Shown piece after piece: positions 15,127 through 22,777 of a stretch of 31,010 bases of DNA (position 1 is its first letter; each line of letters starts with the position of its first letter). Under the pieces are notes generated by a model, which did no database searches, had not been told where the DNA came from, and was given only the letters and a program-made list of their open reading frames with translations. Position numbers and translations under genes: made by a program. The stretch comes from a virus. Location: positions 1-31,010 of IMG/VR virus record IMGVR_UViG_3300017713_000045; one strand, 5' to 3'.

Positions 15127-15506
15127 GTCCGTTTGATTATCTTACATCAATTAATACCAGTAAACGCGATATCATGGTAGACGATATAACAGAGAATGCT
15201 TATAGTGCATTTATGGTCAATCGTGGATTAAGTTACTTTGCTGATACTGCTTTAATTGCAAATGAAATGAACCGTTACCACCACCTTGATAAAAAGCTAC
15301 AATATCAATTTCTTATAAATATAGTCAGAAAGCGGAAACGCTTCTCGAAATGGAATAAACCTGAATTGGTTAAAGATGTTGATGTTGTCAAGGAATATTA
15401 TGGCTATAGTAATGAGAAAGCTCGCCAAGTCCTGTCACTTTTATCATCCGACCAAATGAATAATTTGAGAGAAAAGGTATTTAAAGGTGGTAGAAGAAAA
15501 CAATAA
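15117..15506 (+). CDS. gp62: Clamp loader small subunit gp62
   Basis: 129 residues, shorter than T4 gp62 (187) but the size seen in marine T4-like phages. The FDYLTSINTSKRDIMVDD opening (6-23), FMVNRGLSYFADTALIANEMN (32-52, split here) and RKRKRFSKWNK (91-101) are the recognisable features of this short form. It works with gp44 to load the clamp. In T4, 44 and 62 are adjacent; here a tiny protein, dexA and a glutaredoxin are inserted between them. A TATAAATA occurs inside (15314-15321) but is probably chance. Confidence 0.88.
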   Translation: MSVSPFDYLTSINTSKRDIMVDDITENAYSAFMVNRGLSYFADTALIANEMNRYHHLDKKLQYQFLINIVRKRKRFSKWNKPELVKDVDVVKEYYGYSNEKARQVLSLLSSDQMNNLREKVFKGGRRKQ

Positions 15507-15528
15507 TGTTCACTGGACACCCGCAGAC

Positions 15529-15897
15529 ATGCTTGAAGTTATCCTGGACGAGCCGGATGATTTTCTAAAAGTCAGAGAGACACTTACACGAATTGGCGTG
15601 GCTTCACGCAAAGAGAAGAAGCTATTTCAATCGTGTCATATTTTACATAAACAAGGTCGATATTTTATAGTACACTTCAAGGAGTTGTTTCTTCTTGATG
15701 GTAAGAAATCTAATCTTGAGTTAAATGACATTCAACGTAGAAATACGATTACAACTTTATTGAGTGACTGGGGTTTAATTAAACTTGCAGTAGCAGCTCA
15801 GTTAGATTGTGCGCCATTACGACAGATTAAGATAATCCCATTCAAAGAAAAAACTGAATGGGAATTGTGTCCTAAATATAATATAGGAAACAAATAG
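15529..15897 (+). CDS. regA: RegA translational repressor
   Basis: 122 residues from the ATG at 15529, exactly the T4 RegA length. MLEVILDEPDDFLKVRETL parallels T4 MIEITLKKPEDFLKVKETL, then FQSCHILHKQGRYFIVHFKE and a C-terminal EWELCPKYNIGNK. RegA binds ribosome-binding regions of early mRNAs and shuts off their translation, including its own. The same frame is open back to a GTG at 15487, which has a better-placed AAAAGG; that alternative would add 14 residues and overlap gp62 by 20 bases. Homology favours 15529. Confidence 0.95.
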   Translation: MLEVILDEPDDFLKVRETLTRIGVASRKEKKLFQSCHILHKQGRYFIVHFKELFLLDGKKSNLELNDIQRRNTITTLLSDWGLIKLAVAAQLDCAPLRQIKIIPFKEKTEWELCPKYNIGNK

Positions 15898-15912
15898 AGT
15901 ATATATAGTAGC

Positions 15913-15946
15913 GTAGATGCGGATCCTCCGGTCTACTTAATTTCTT
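15913..15946 (+). terminator. Hairpin after regA, probable terminator
   Basis: GTAGA ... TCTAC outer stem (15913-15936) with an inner CGGA-TCC-TCCG hairpin and one bulge, followed by a T-rich stretch (TTAATTTCTT). It ends the 44-regA block. Its GGTCTAC arm is repeated in the terminator at 16774. Confidence 0.55.
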
Positions 15947-15968
15947 GCTTAGTCAAAAGGAGAAAACA

Positions 15969-16427
15969 ATGACAGGCTTACACACACTATTTCCCCGTTC
16001 ATCTTTTGTGGGATTTGACCATTTATTCAAAGAGCTGGAATTTACAGCTACTCATGCAAATGATCACTATCCCCCGCATAATATTATCAAAGCTGGTGAT
16101 ACTGAATATTTGATTGAACTTGCAATTGCTGGGTTTTCAAAAGATGAGATTAGCGTAGAGGTCAAAGACCGAACACTAACCGTAACAGGCGAACATAAAT
16201 CTAAAGGCAGAGAGTTTATTCATCGTGGTATTAGCACGAAGAAATTTAGACGCACCTTTAGGCTGTCTGAACATGTAAATGTTAACGGAGCCGATATTCA
16301 AGATGGGATTCTTGCAATTGAGTTGGAATATCTCATCCCAGAAAATCAGCGTCCTCGTAAAATCAATATTGGTAACGAGGAAAAAAACCATGACACACGT
16401 CAACAACTTAATGAAAAGGCTAGTTAG
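15969..16427 (+). CDS. Small heat-shock protein Hsp20 (alpha-crystallin type)
   Basis: 152 residues from the ATG behind an AAAAGGAG. The alpha-crystallin domain spans about 35-135: EYLIELAIAGFSKDEISVEV (46-65), LTVTGEH, a basic FIHRGISTKKFRRTFRLSE stretch, and the dimerisation-strand motif DGILAIEL (112-119). IbpA-like holdases are common in marine T4-like phages and are thought to protect proteins during infection; whether this one helps capsid assembly is unknown. It is flanked by two similar hairpins, and its 3' end overlaps the next gene by 38 bases. Confidence 0.93.
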   Translation: MTGLHTLFPRSSFVGFDHLFKELEFTATHANDHYPPHNIIKAGDTEYLIELAIAGFSKDEISVEVKDRTLTVTGEHKSKGREFIHRGISTKKFRRTFRLSEHVNVNGADIQDGILAIELEYLIPENQRPRKINIGNEEKNHDTRQQLNEKAS

Positions 16428-16599
16428 CCTATTAAAAAGAATTGGAATGAGCTTTCGAGAAGGTAGACAACGTTCCGCTAATTGGGAAATTGCACGCATG
16501 CTACAGCAAACTGAATACCGAAATGAATCAGTATCTACGGTATTCAATGCACTTTGCAACCACAATTTAGGCAGTCTACGAGGATACCCAATCAAATGA
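16390..16599 (+). CDS. Unknown basic protein (69 aa)
   Basis: Begins MTHVNNLMKRLVSLLKRIG, an amphipathic basic helix, followed by FREGRQRSANWEIARMLQQ and a C-terminal NALCNHNLGSLRGYPIK. It starts inside the Hsp20 gene in another frame with a GAGGAAA ribosome binding site 7 bases before the ATG, and ends with an ATGA overlap onto the next gene. No family is recognised. The arrangement suggests co-expression with Hsp20. Confidence 0.65.
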   Translation: MTHVNNLMKRLVSLLKRIGMSFREGRQRSANWEIARMLQQTEYRNESVSTVFNALCNHNLGSLRGYPIK

Positions 16600-16766
16600 T
16601 AAAGCGCATTAAAAAGTTCTTTGCTGACTACTTTGCTTTTCCACGCGTTTATAACGGAGTTACATATGATTCCTATCACGGTGATTACTTATCGCGATCT
16701 GTAGATATGTGTGACCTTGAACGTCGTTTAGAAAAGCTACGATATAGCCCGCATCAAGCGTGGTAA
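16596..16766 (+). CDS. DUF3563-like small protein (56 aa)
   Basis: MIKRIKKFFADYFAFPRV is a basic amphipathic N-terminus; DYLSRSVDMCDLERRLEKL (30-48) matches the pattern Y-L-x-x-(S/A)-x-D-x-x-D-L-E-R-R of the DUF3563 family, whose function is unknown. It is joined to the preceding gene by ATGA and followed by an intrinsic terminator, so it closes the Hsp20 unit. Confidence 0.65.
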   Translation: MIKRIKKFFADYFAFPRVYNGVTYDSYHGDYLSRSVDMCDLERRLEKLRYSPHQAW

Positions 16767-16773
16767 AGAGTAT

Positions 16774-16806
16774 GGGTAGACTGTAGCGGTCTACCCGTTT
16801 TAATTA
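16774..16806 (+). terminator. Intrinsic terminator after the Hsp20 unit
   Basis: Perfect 8-bp stem GGGTAGAC/GTCTACCC with a 7-base loop (16774-16796), followed by GTTTTAATT. Confidence 0.8.
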
Positions 16807-16820
16807 GTAGGAGATTACAA

Positions 16821-17069
16821 TTGGCTAAATGGGCAGATCAACCCTGGGAAAAAAAGGAAGTGAAAATGGAAAAGCAATTAGTTAAAGCATGTCGCATGCA
16901 TGCTGAGGGCGAACTTGAACGAGCAAAAACTAATATTATGGTATACATGCATCAAGCTGTTGGTATTGGTGAGCACAGTGATATCGTTGAAGCAATTCAA
17001 AACGAACTTGATACTATGGCAGCGGCAACTGACCGTCTTGATATGTTGAATACACACTTTGCGGAATGA
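16821..17069 (+). CDS. Conserved phage protein of unknown function (82 aa)
   Basis: The core KACRMHAEGELERAKTNIMV, then VGIGEHSDIVEAIQNELDTM, belongs to a family of small phage proteins with an invariant GIGEHSD-(I)-x-E-A-I motif (near 48-57). Function unknown; mostly helical, no membrane segment. The start used is a TTG with a well-spaced AGGAG (7 bases). An ATG at 16866 with AAGGAAG five bases upstream would give 67 residues and is equally plausible. Ends with an ATGA overlap onto the next gene. Confidence 0.8.
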   Translation: MAKWADQPWEKKEVKMEKQLVKACRMHAEGELERAKTNIMVYMHQAVGIGEHSDIVEAIQNELDTMAAATDRLDMLNTHFAE

Positions 17070-17251
17070 AACCCAATACATCGTTTGAGTTAAATGTATT
17101 AGATCTTAAACTGATTGAAGATGCATTGCTATATAAGCAAGCAAATATTCTTGAAGATTCTGATAGGCAAGACATAGCTCGGCTGCTCGGTAAACTTCAC
17201 AATCAAAAAACTTGGTATCGCCCAGACGATGAAGCGTACGTTGGTGGATGA
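17066..17251 (+). CDS. Conserved phage protein of unknown function (61 aa)
   Basis: Pattern FELNVLDLKLIEDALLYK ... LLGKLHNQKTWYRP, which recurs in small proteins of marine T4-like phages; the terminal G-K-L-H-N-Q-K-x-W-Y-R-P is the hallmark. Function unknown. It is translationally coupled to the gene before it (ATGA). Confidence 0.8.
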   Translation: MKPNTSFELNVLDLKLIEDALLYKQANILEDSDRQDIARLLGKLHNQKTWYRPDDEAYVGG

Positions 17252-17283
17252 ATAAATAACTCTATATGACTATGGAGATTATT

Positions 17284-17484
17284 ATGTCTGAATTCGATTA
17301 CATTCTTCGGGCAGTTGCAGAATACCAAGTTACTCGCAATGTACCAGAAGATTCTTTTTGGAATATTATTCGACACGTTGAAGACGGCGATGAATTCCTT
17401 ACAGCTATGCAAGCTCAGTCACACCTCATGGAGCTTGTTGAAAACTATAACATAATGAAAGCACGATATGAGCAGAGCGACTGA
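17284..17484 (+). CDS. Unknown acidic protein (66 aa)
   Basis: MSEFDYILRAVAEYQ..., acidic and helical, no recognised motif. The ATG at 17284 is preceded by GGAG at 7 bases; the frame also contains an ATG at 17266 without a good ribosome binding site. The 3' end overlaps the oxygenase-like gene by 17 bases. Confidence 0.7.
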   Translation: MSEFDYILRAVAEYQVTRNVPEDSFWNIIRHVEDGDEFLTAMQAQSHLMELVENYNIMKARYEQSD

Positions 17485-18097
17485 ATACCTTAAGAACTTA
17501 GGGCCAATGGAAGACTTCATTGAGCATATGGAAGGTGACCCCAACTCAACTTATTATAATGTTCTACCTGATATGAAATATGATGCAGATGAACTATTAG
17601 CTGAACTTGGTTCTATTGTAGATTTAGCTGATGGCAGCTGGGGCAAAGATCAATTACATATATCAAATGTTCCAGGACATGAAGATGATTTAGCTTATTC
17701 ATACGGTAGTCTTGTAGTAGATCATGTTAACTCAAAACCAAATGATGTGATTTTTTATGATGAACCAATAGAAGAATCAGACTTTTCATCTATTAGCACT
17801 ATATTTAAAGATACAACGTTTGAAAAGATTCATTCTGAATTAACAGCAAAATATAAGATTGGCCGGTTTCGTGTTATGACTTCCCGTCCAACCGGTTGTT
17901 TATCTTGGCATAACGATGCAAATAATCGAATACACTTTCCTATAAAAACACAACGTGGCTGCTTTATGATTGTTAATAATGAACCTCGACATTTAAAAAA
18001 AGGTGTCGGTTACTTTGTAAATACAAGGTCGCATCACACAGCAGTCAATGCATCACGAGAAACTCGTATTCATTTGGTTGCAAATGTACTTTCCTAA
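17468..18097 (+). CDS. 2-oxoglutarate/Fe(II) oxygenase-like protein (Asp/Asn hydroxylase type)
   Basis: 209 residues. The C-terminal half carries the double-stranded beta-helix markers: SWHND with His148 and Asp150, a RIHFPI strand, an NTRSHHTAVN segment with His190 as third iron ligand, and Arg200 (TRIHLV) placed to bind 2-oxoglutarate. The H-x-D ... H-x9-R layout is that of aspartyl/asparaginyl beta-hydroxylase-type enzymes. Residues 1-130 are acidic and show no known domain. The substrate could be protein or small molecule. The start has only a weak ribosome binding site; Met14 (17507) is an alternative. Coupled to the PP-loop gene, whose start overlaps its end by 14 bases. Confidence 0.7.
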   Translation: MSRATEYLKNLGPMEDFIEHMEGDPNSTYYNVLPDMKYDADELLAELGSIVDLADGSWGKDQLHISNVPGHEDDLAYSYGSLVVDHVNSKPNDVIFYDEPIEESDFSSISTIFKDTTFEKIHSELTAKYKIGRFRVMTSRPTGCLSWHNDANNRIHFPIKTQRGCFMIVNNEPRHLKKGVGYFVNTRSHHTAVNASRETRIHLVANVLS

Positions 18098-18695
18098 ACA
18101 TATAAAAAAGTGCGGATTGTTTCTTTCAGGCGGAATTGATTCTGCTCTGATTCTATATCATCTATCAAAGCTACCGGTTGAAGTTTATCCTATACACGGC
18201 TATGATATTAACATTCCTGAAATGGACACGCTTACAGTTGCTCAGGATGTAAGGAACTGGATACTCGTGAACGGCATTATGAAGAAAGATCTTCAAGCTA
18301 AGATACATGATATCACTATTCATCCTATGGACTTTGATGGTGTTAAATCAAAATACCATTTTATGAGACCAGCTCGTAAGTATCTCGAACAAAGATTTGC
18401 TGTAACTCATTGGGTGTTTGGTACAAGCCAAGGAATGCCGGGTGACGAAAGACCTGGAAACTCAATGAAAGGTAAAGAGTTACAAAACTTACCGGACAAT
18501 TATGATGATATTATTGTTCCATGGGCTTACAAAAACAAACAAGACATTGCAAAAGAGTATGCTGAATTCAATCTAAATGAATTAGCTAATATTACAAACA
18601 GTTGTACAATGAGCTTACCTGTACCTTGTCGAGAATGCTGGTGGTGTAAAGAACGCTATTGGGCATTTAATTCTTATGATGGGGGTGTACAGTAG
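18084..18695 (+). CDS. PP-loop ATPase, QueC-like (7-cyano-7-deazaguanine synthase family)
   Basis: 203 residues from the ATG at 18084 (an in-frame ATG at 18048 is less likely). PP-loop SGGIDS (15-20) after a hydrophobic strand; a cysteine cluster Cys174, Cys182, Cys185, Cys188 followed by ERYWAF. The C-x7-C-x2-C-x2-C spacing and trailing aromatic helix match the zinc site of QueC, which makes preQ0, the precursor of queuosine and of 7-deazaguanine DNA modifications. No QueD, QueE, FolE or transglycosylase is in the window, so either they lie elsewhere, the host supplies the substrate, or this is a different PP-loop enzyme. Confidence 0.75.
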   Translation: MYFPKHIKKCGLFLSGGIDSALILYHLSKLPVEVYPIHGYDINIPEMDTLTVAQDVRNWILVNGIMKKDLQAKIHDITIHPMDFDGVKSKYHFMRPARKYLEQRFAVTHWVFGTSQGMPGDERPGNSMKGKELQNLPDNYDDIIVPWAYKNKQDIAKEYAEFNLNELANITNSCTMSLPVPCRECWWCKERYWAFNSYDGGVQ

Positions 18696-18714
18696 CCACA
18701 AAACGTGATATAAT
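18686..18714 (+). promoter_or_regulatory. Promoter for gene 43
   Basis: TGTACA (18686-18691), 17-bp spacer ending TGA, TATAAT (18709-18714). The polymerase ATG at 18739 follows a GAGAGG ribosome binding site. Confidence 0.75.
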
Positions 18715-18738
18715 TGTATGATTATGAGAGGCTAATAT

Positions 18739-21225
18739 ATGAAATTCTATACTGATGTTCATCGTTATATGAACCAACTTTATTATCGTGGTCGTACTGA
18801 TAATGGCTCTGCTATTATTAATAACGTCACATTTAAACCTACCCTTTATTCAAGCAGCACAAAACCTGTCACATCAGCTTTCAGTTCGATGGATGGTCGA
18901 CCAGTTGTACCACGTACCTTTGGTAAAATGAGTGAAGCAAAACAATGGGTGGAAGAGAATGAACAAATCACAGGTCGCTCGATCTATGGTACAGTTAACT
19001 ATAAGCATCAATGGATTACGCAAAAGTATCCAGGTGATATTGAATTCGACATTAATCATATTAACATCGTTAATCTTGATATCGAAGTCCATTCCGATGA
19101 AGGTTTCCCTACACCTGAAGAGGCAAAGTGGCCTGTAACTGCAATTACTATTAAATCAAATCAATCAGAAGTCTATCATACATTTGGCTTAGGCAAGTGG
19201 GATGAAACTAAACGTGATTCATCTATTAATCATTTGCTTGTACAGTATCGTGAATGTGCAACTGAAGAAGAGTTATTGCGTAAGTTTATAACTCATTGGC
19301 GTTCCAGCTGGCCTGATATTGTTACAGGTTGGAATGTTCGCGCATTTGATATGCTTTATCTTGCTAATCGAATTCGCAATCTTTCTGGTACAAGTGAAAC
19401 TCTTAAGGGACTTTCTCCTTATAATCTTGAAGGTGAAATCAAGCGAAGTCAAGGTAGCGCAGGTGCTGATGGTAGTGAGCATAAGATTCTAGGTTATGAC
19501 ATTCCAGGTATTGCACAACTTGACTCAATGGCATTGTTTAAGAAGTTTGGCTTTACATATGGCCCACAAGAATCTTATCGTCTTGATCATATTGCAAGTG
19601 TAGTTGTTGGTGAAAAGAAGCTATCATACGAAGAGCATGGTTCTCTTCTTAAACTGTATACAGAAGACTTCCAAAAGTACATTGACTATAACATTAAAGA
19701 CGTTGAGCTTGTTCAGCGCATTGATGATAAGATGGGTTTAATGGCACTTGCACTTACGATTGCATATCGTGGCGGTGTAACATATGAAGAAGTATTAGGC
19801 AGTGTTGGTATATGGGATTCAATTGTTCTTCGTGAGTTGAATAAGCAAGGTATCGTATGTCCATTCAAAGGCAAACGCAAAAAGCAGCTTATTGACTTTG
19901 TAGGTGGTTATGTAAAAGAACCACAGATTGGTGCACACGATTGGGTTGTATCATTTGACTTAGCATCGCTATATCCTAATATTATTACTCAGTGGAATAT
20001 GTCTCCTGAAACCATTACTACGAATTCTGAAAATGTTTCAATAGCAGCAAACGATACTCATTATGATACAACTAAAATTGGTATCATGCCTCAGATCATT
20101 ATTGATTACTATGATGATCGCAAGAAGACAAAGAATGAAATGCTTAAGCTAAAGAAGTCAGGTGGTAGTGAAGCAGACATTCAACATCTCGAAAACCGTC
20201 AGATGGCTATCAAAATTCTTATGAACTCGTTGTATGGTGCAATGGGTAATCAGTGGTTCCGTTACTTTGATTTAAGACTTGCCGAAGCTATTACTATGAC
20301 TGGACAGCAAGTAATTAAACGATGTGAAAAAACTATTAACGATGAATTAAATAAGTTGCTTGAAACTAACAATGTTGATTATGTTATTGCTATTGACACT
20401 GATTCTGTGTATGTAAACTTTGCACCTTTTGTTAAGAAGTTTAACCCATCCGATCCAGTTGACTTTCTTGATAAGGCATGCTCTGATCATTTTGAAAAGC
20501 TATTTGCAGATGACTTTGCAATTATGTTTAAAGAAAAGCAATGCCGTATTCCTCGTATGGAAATGGAGCGTGAAGTTATTGCTGACAAAGGTATATGGAC
20601 TGCAAAGAAACGTTATATTCTTAATGTGCATAATTCTGAAGGCGTACCATACAATCCACCTAAGATGAAGATTATGGGTATTGAAGCAATTAAATCATCA
20701 ACTCCTGCAGTTGTTCGTGATAAGTTTAAAGCCATCTTCCATTACATTATTGCAGGAGATAGGCATGCCACTCAAAAGTTTATTGCAGACTTTAAACGAG
20801 AATTCAAAGCACTTGAACCACATGAAGTAGCATTTCCTCGTAGCGTTAAGAACCTTGCAAAGTTTGCAAATAACAATAATATATACTGTAATAAAGACAA
20901 TCCTAATTTTGATGGACCAGATAAAGTTGCGGTTACACCAATGCATATCAGAGCTGCTCTTCTTTATAATCATCATAAGAAAAAGCACAATGAAGAGATT
21001 GCTTCTGGTGAGAAAGTAAAGTTTTCTTATCTTAAGTTACCTAATCCAATTCGTGAAAACGTGATCGCGTTTCCTGAATTCCTTCCCCCAGAGTTAGGTT
21101 TACATAAATACATAAACTATGATATTCAATTCACTAAAACCTTTCTTGACCCCCTCGAACCAATTTTAAACGCAGTTGGTTGGGATGCGGAGCAGAAAGT
21201 TACTCTTGACGATGTATTCGGATAG
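18739..21225 (+). CDS. gp43: DNA polymerase gp43 (family B)
   Basis: 828 residues (T4 gp43 898). It is the replicative polymerase with proofreading. Exo I is LDIEVHSD (Asp114 and Glu116), Exo II VTGWNVRAFD (Asp204), Exo III YNIKDVELV (Asp321); polymerase motif A FDLASLYP (406-413), motif B with Lys492, Asn496 and SLYG to 500, motif C DTDS (553-556), then a KKRYIL segment. All catalytic residues are present. The far C-terminus ends LDDVFG, a small acidic/hydrophobic tail consistent with gp45 clamp binding. It has its own promoter. Confidence 0.98.
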   Translation: MKFYTDVHRYMNQLYYRGRTDNGSAIINNVTFKPTLYSSSTKPVTSAFSSMDGRPVVPRTFGKMSEAKQWVEENEQITGRSIYGTVNYKHQWITQKYPGDIEFDINHINIVNLDIEVHSDEGFPTPEEAKWPVTAITIKSNQSEVYHTFGLGKWDETKRDSSINHLLVQYRECATEEELLRKFITHWRSSWPDIVTGWNVRAFDMLYLANRIRNLSGTSETLKGLSPYNLEGEIKRSQGSAGADGSEHKILGYDIPGIAQLDSMALFKKFGFTYGPQESYRLDHIASVVVGEKKLSYEEHGSLLKLYTEDFQKYIDYNIKDVELVQRIDDKMGLMALALTIAYRGGVTYEEVLGSVGIWDSIVLRELNKQGIVCPFKGKRKKQLIDFVGGYVKEPQIGAHDWVVSFDLASLYPNIITQWNMSPETITTNSENVSIAANDTHYDTTKIGIMPQIIIDYYDDRKKTKNEMLKLKKSGGSEADIQHLENRQMAIKILMNSLYGAMGNQWFRYFDLRLAEAITMTGQQVIKRCEKTINDELNKLLETNNVDYVIAIDTDSVYVNFAPFVKKFNPSDPVDFLDKACSDHFEKLFADDFAIMFKEKQCRIPRMEMEREVIADKGIWTAKKRYILNVHNSEGVPYNPPKMKIMGIEAIKSSTPAVVRDKFKAIFHYIIAGDRHATQKFIADFKREFKALEPHEVAFPRSVKNLAKFANNNNIYCNKDNPNFDGPDKVAVTPMHIRAALLYNHHKKKHNEEIASGEKVKFSYLKLPNPIRENVIAFPEFLPPELGLHKYINYDIQFTKTFLDPLEPILNAVGWDAEQKVTLDDVFG

Positions 21226-21235
21226 AGCATTCACC

Positions 21236-21269
21236 CACATTTAAGCGTTTACATAACTGTTTAAATGTG
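21236..21269. repeat. Inverted repeat around a promoter -35 element
   Basis: Nine-base arms CACATTTAA (21236-21244) and TTAAATGTG (21261-21269) flank the TTTACA of the promoter after gene 43. It could be an operator, or the stem of a weak hairpin ending the gene 43 transcript (no U-run follows). Confidence 0.5.
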
Positions 21270-21276
21270 TTATAAT
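21248..21276 (+). promoter_or_regulatory. Promoter for the membrane protein-mazG-PrimPol operon
   Basis: TTTACA (21248-21253), 17-bp spacer ending TGT, TATAAT (21271-21276), followed by AGGAG and an ATG at 21300. Confidence 0.75.
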
Positions 21277-21299
21277 AAGACATCAATAGGAGAATAATA

Positions 21300-21464
21300 A
21301 TGTCTACAAGATCTAAAATTTTAACTGTATTCTTTTGGTTACTACTGCTAGTAGCTATTGGATTAACATATCAAGTTGAACGACAGCTAGATTCACGCTT
21401 GAATTCAATGCAAGAACAAATTGATTCTACATCTAAGATGTTAGAAGCAATGACTAATGAGTAA
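21300..21464 (+). CDS. Small single-span membrane protein (54 aa)
   Basis: MSTRSKILTV, then a hydrophobic helix FFWLLLLVAIGLTY (11-24), then a charged helical tail with heptad-like spacing. Positive residues before the helix suggest N-in topology. An AGGAG ribosome binding site and the dedicated promoter upstream make it the first gene of its operon; it overlaps mazG by 8 bases. No family is recognised. Possible roles are lysis (spanin/holin-like) or membrane regulation, but nothing seen decides this. Confidence 0.7.
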   Translation: MSTRSKILTVFFWLLLLVAIGLTYQVERQLDSRLNSMQEQIDSTSKMLEAMTNE

Positions 21465-21870
21465 TAACTGGTCAACAGATATTGCTGACATGCATGTCAA
21501 GTTTGGTGTGCATGAATGGTTTGAAGCTAATAAAGATGATCCTGATCTTATGATTAAGTATCTACAATTTCGCATGGCAATGGTACAAGAAGAAGTCGAC
21601 GAAACTCGCACTGCTATGGTTACCGGCGATCCAGAAGAAGTTGTAGATGGCTTAATTGACTTATGTGTTTTCGCTATTGGTACACTTGATGTATTTGGCG
21701 TTAATGCAAATGAAGCTTGGGATAAAGTATATAATGCTAATATGGCTAAACAACCAGGTGTTAAAGAAGGTAGGCCGAATCCGTTCGGTTTACCTGATTT
21801 ACTTAAACCTGATGATTGGCAAGCACCATCCCACGAGGGTAATCATGGAGATATCGCTAACGCTCTTTAA
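21457..21870 (+). CDS. mazG: MazG-like NTP pyrophosphohydrolase
   Basis: 137 residues, all-alpha NTPase fold: E-E-x-x-E (Glu45, Glu46, Glu49) followed by E-x2-D (Glu61, Asp64) in EEVVDGLIDL, then AWDKVYNANMAK. It hydrolyses (d)NTPs to monophosphates. Phage members act on deoxynucleotides (the T4 dCTPase-dUTPase gp56 belongs to the same superfamily). Given the dCMP-type enzyme at 25475, a dCTP-removing role is worth testing. The C-terminal 25 residues are Pro/Asp-rich. Overlaps the next gene by 26 bases. Confidence 0.88.
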   Translation: MSNNWSTDIADMHVKFGVHEWFEANKDDPDLMIKYLQFRMAMVQEEVDETRTAMVTGDPEEVVDGLIDLCVFAIGTLDVFGVNANEAWDKVYNANMAKQPGVKEGRPNPFGLPDLLKPDDWQAPSHEGNHGDIANAL

Positions 21871-22777
21871 GAGTGCATTCGATAATAAAACACACAAACG
21901 TATGGACTTCCAAAGCTTTTCAGCATTGGAAGATTTGTTGTATCAACTGTCCAAACGTCAACTGAAAGGCAAACGAGATGCGGAACTTATATCACCGGCT
22001 ACTTACAAACCTGATACTACTCGGGCCAACGCGAATGTACTTAATTGGGCAGGTTGGTGTGCTGTTGATGTTGATGATGTTGAAATTGAGGGTGAACTAG
22101 ATGCTTGGATACGCAATCTTGTTCCTGGCTGGCGTTTTGTTTGTTATAGCACTGCGAGCTCTCGAAACGATCAACCTAAGTTCCGCCTTGTGTTCGAGCT
22201 TGGAGAGCAAATTGAAGCAGAGCGAATCAGGCATTTTTGGTACGCACTTAACAAAGAACTCGGCGGAATTGGAGATACTCAAACTAAAGACTTATCACGC
22301 ATGTACTACATCCCTGCGACATATGATGGAGCAAATAATTTTATATTTACTGGCGACGGTAGTAGCATTAACGTTAATGAGTTATTGGCTAAACATCCCT
22401 ATGTAGATAGGGCTAAGAGTGGTAATACGTTTCTCGATAGATTACCTCCTGAACTTGCCGAACAAGTTGTAAACCACCGTAAGAATTCAATGCAAAATAC
22501 AAATGTAGTATGGTCAAGCTTTCACGATTGCCCCTTCTGGCCACGTAGACTAGCTAGTGAATATGTTACAATAAGCGAAACAGGTTGGTACCATAAAATG
22601 TATCAAATGATGGTTGCCATTGCTGCTCGAGCTTTAGAGAAAGAATATCCAATATCTGCAGGTCAAATTGCAGATCTTTGTAAACAATTTGATAATGAAC
22701 ATGGCGGTTGGTATACTGATCGACCTATTGAAAAGGAAGCGGATCGTGCTCTTGAGTACGCCTACAGAAATACATAG
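21845..22777 (+). CDS. PrimPol-like (primase/polymerase-domain) protein
   Basis: 310 residues from the ATG at 21845 (GAGGG five bases upstream); upstream in-frame sequence is the mazG gene in another frame. Residues 65-160 resemble the archaeo-eukaryotic primase/bifunctional primase-polymerase domain: AVDVDD (73-78), CYSTASS (100-106), PKFRLVFEL (111-119) and a TKDLSRMYYIP segment (147-157). These match the metal-binding DxD, the basic strand and the D-x-S-R-x-x-Y-x-P loop of phage PrimPols. The C-terminal 120 residues include a possible helical PriCT-like part. Priming beside gp41 helicase or a damage-tolerance role are possible; activity is inferred. Confidence 0.65.
   Translation: MEISLTLFKSAFDNKTHKRMDFQSFSALEDLLYQLSKRQLKGKRDAELISPATYKPDTTRANANVLNWAGWCAVDVDDVEIEGELDAWIRNLVPGWRFVCYSTASSRNDQPKFRLVFELGEQIEAERIRHFWYALNKELGGIGDTQTKDLSRMYYIPATYDGANNFIFTGDGSSINVNELLAKHPYVDRAKSGNTFLDRLPPELAEQVVNHRKNSMQNTNVVWSSFHDCPFWPRRLASEYVTISETGWYHKMYQMMVAIAARALEKEYPISAGQIADLCKQFDNEHGGWYTDRPIEKEADRALEYAYRNT

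Noticed and set aside
15314-15321. TATAAATA octamer inside gene 62
   Set aside because: It is in the middle of a coding region with no virion gene or suitable start downstream; likely chance in AT-rich sequence.
16176-16679. 167-codon open frame on the minus strand
   Set aside because: It is antisense to Hsp20 and two small genes that have ribosome binding sites and family features; its translation shows no recognisable protein.
20698-20988. 96-codon minus-strand frame within gene 43
   Set aside because: Antisense to conserved polymerase sequence, with no ribosome binding site or promoter.
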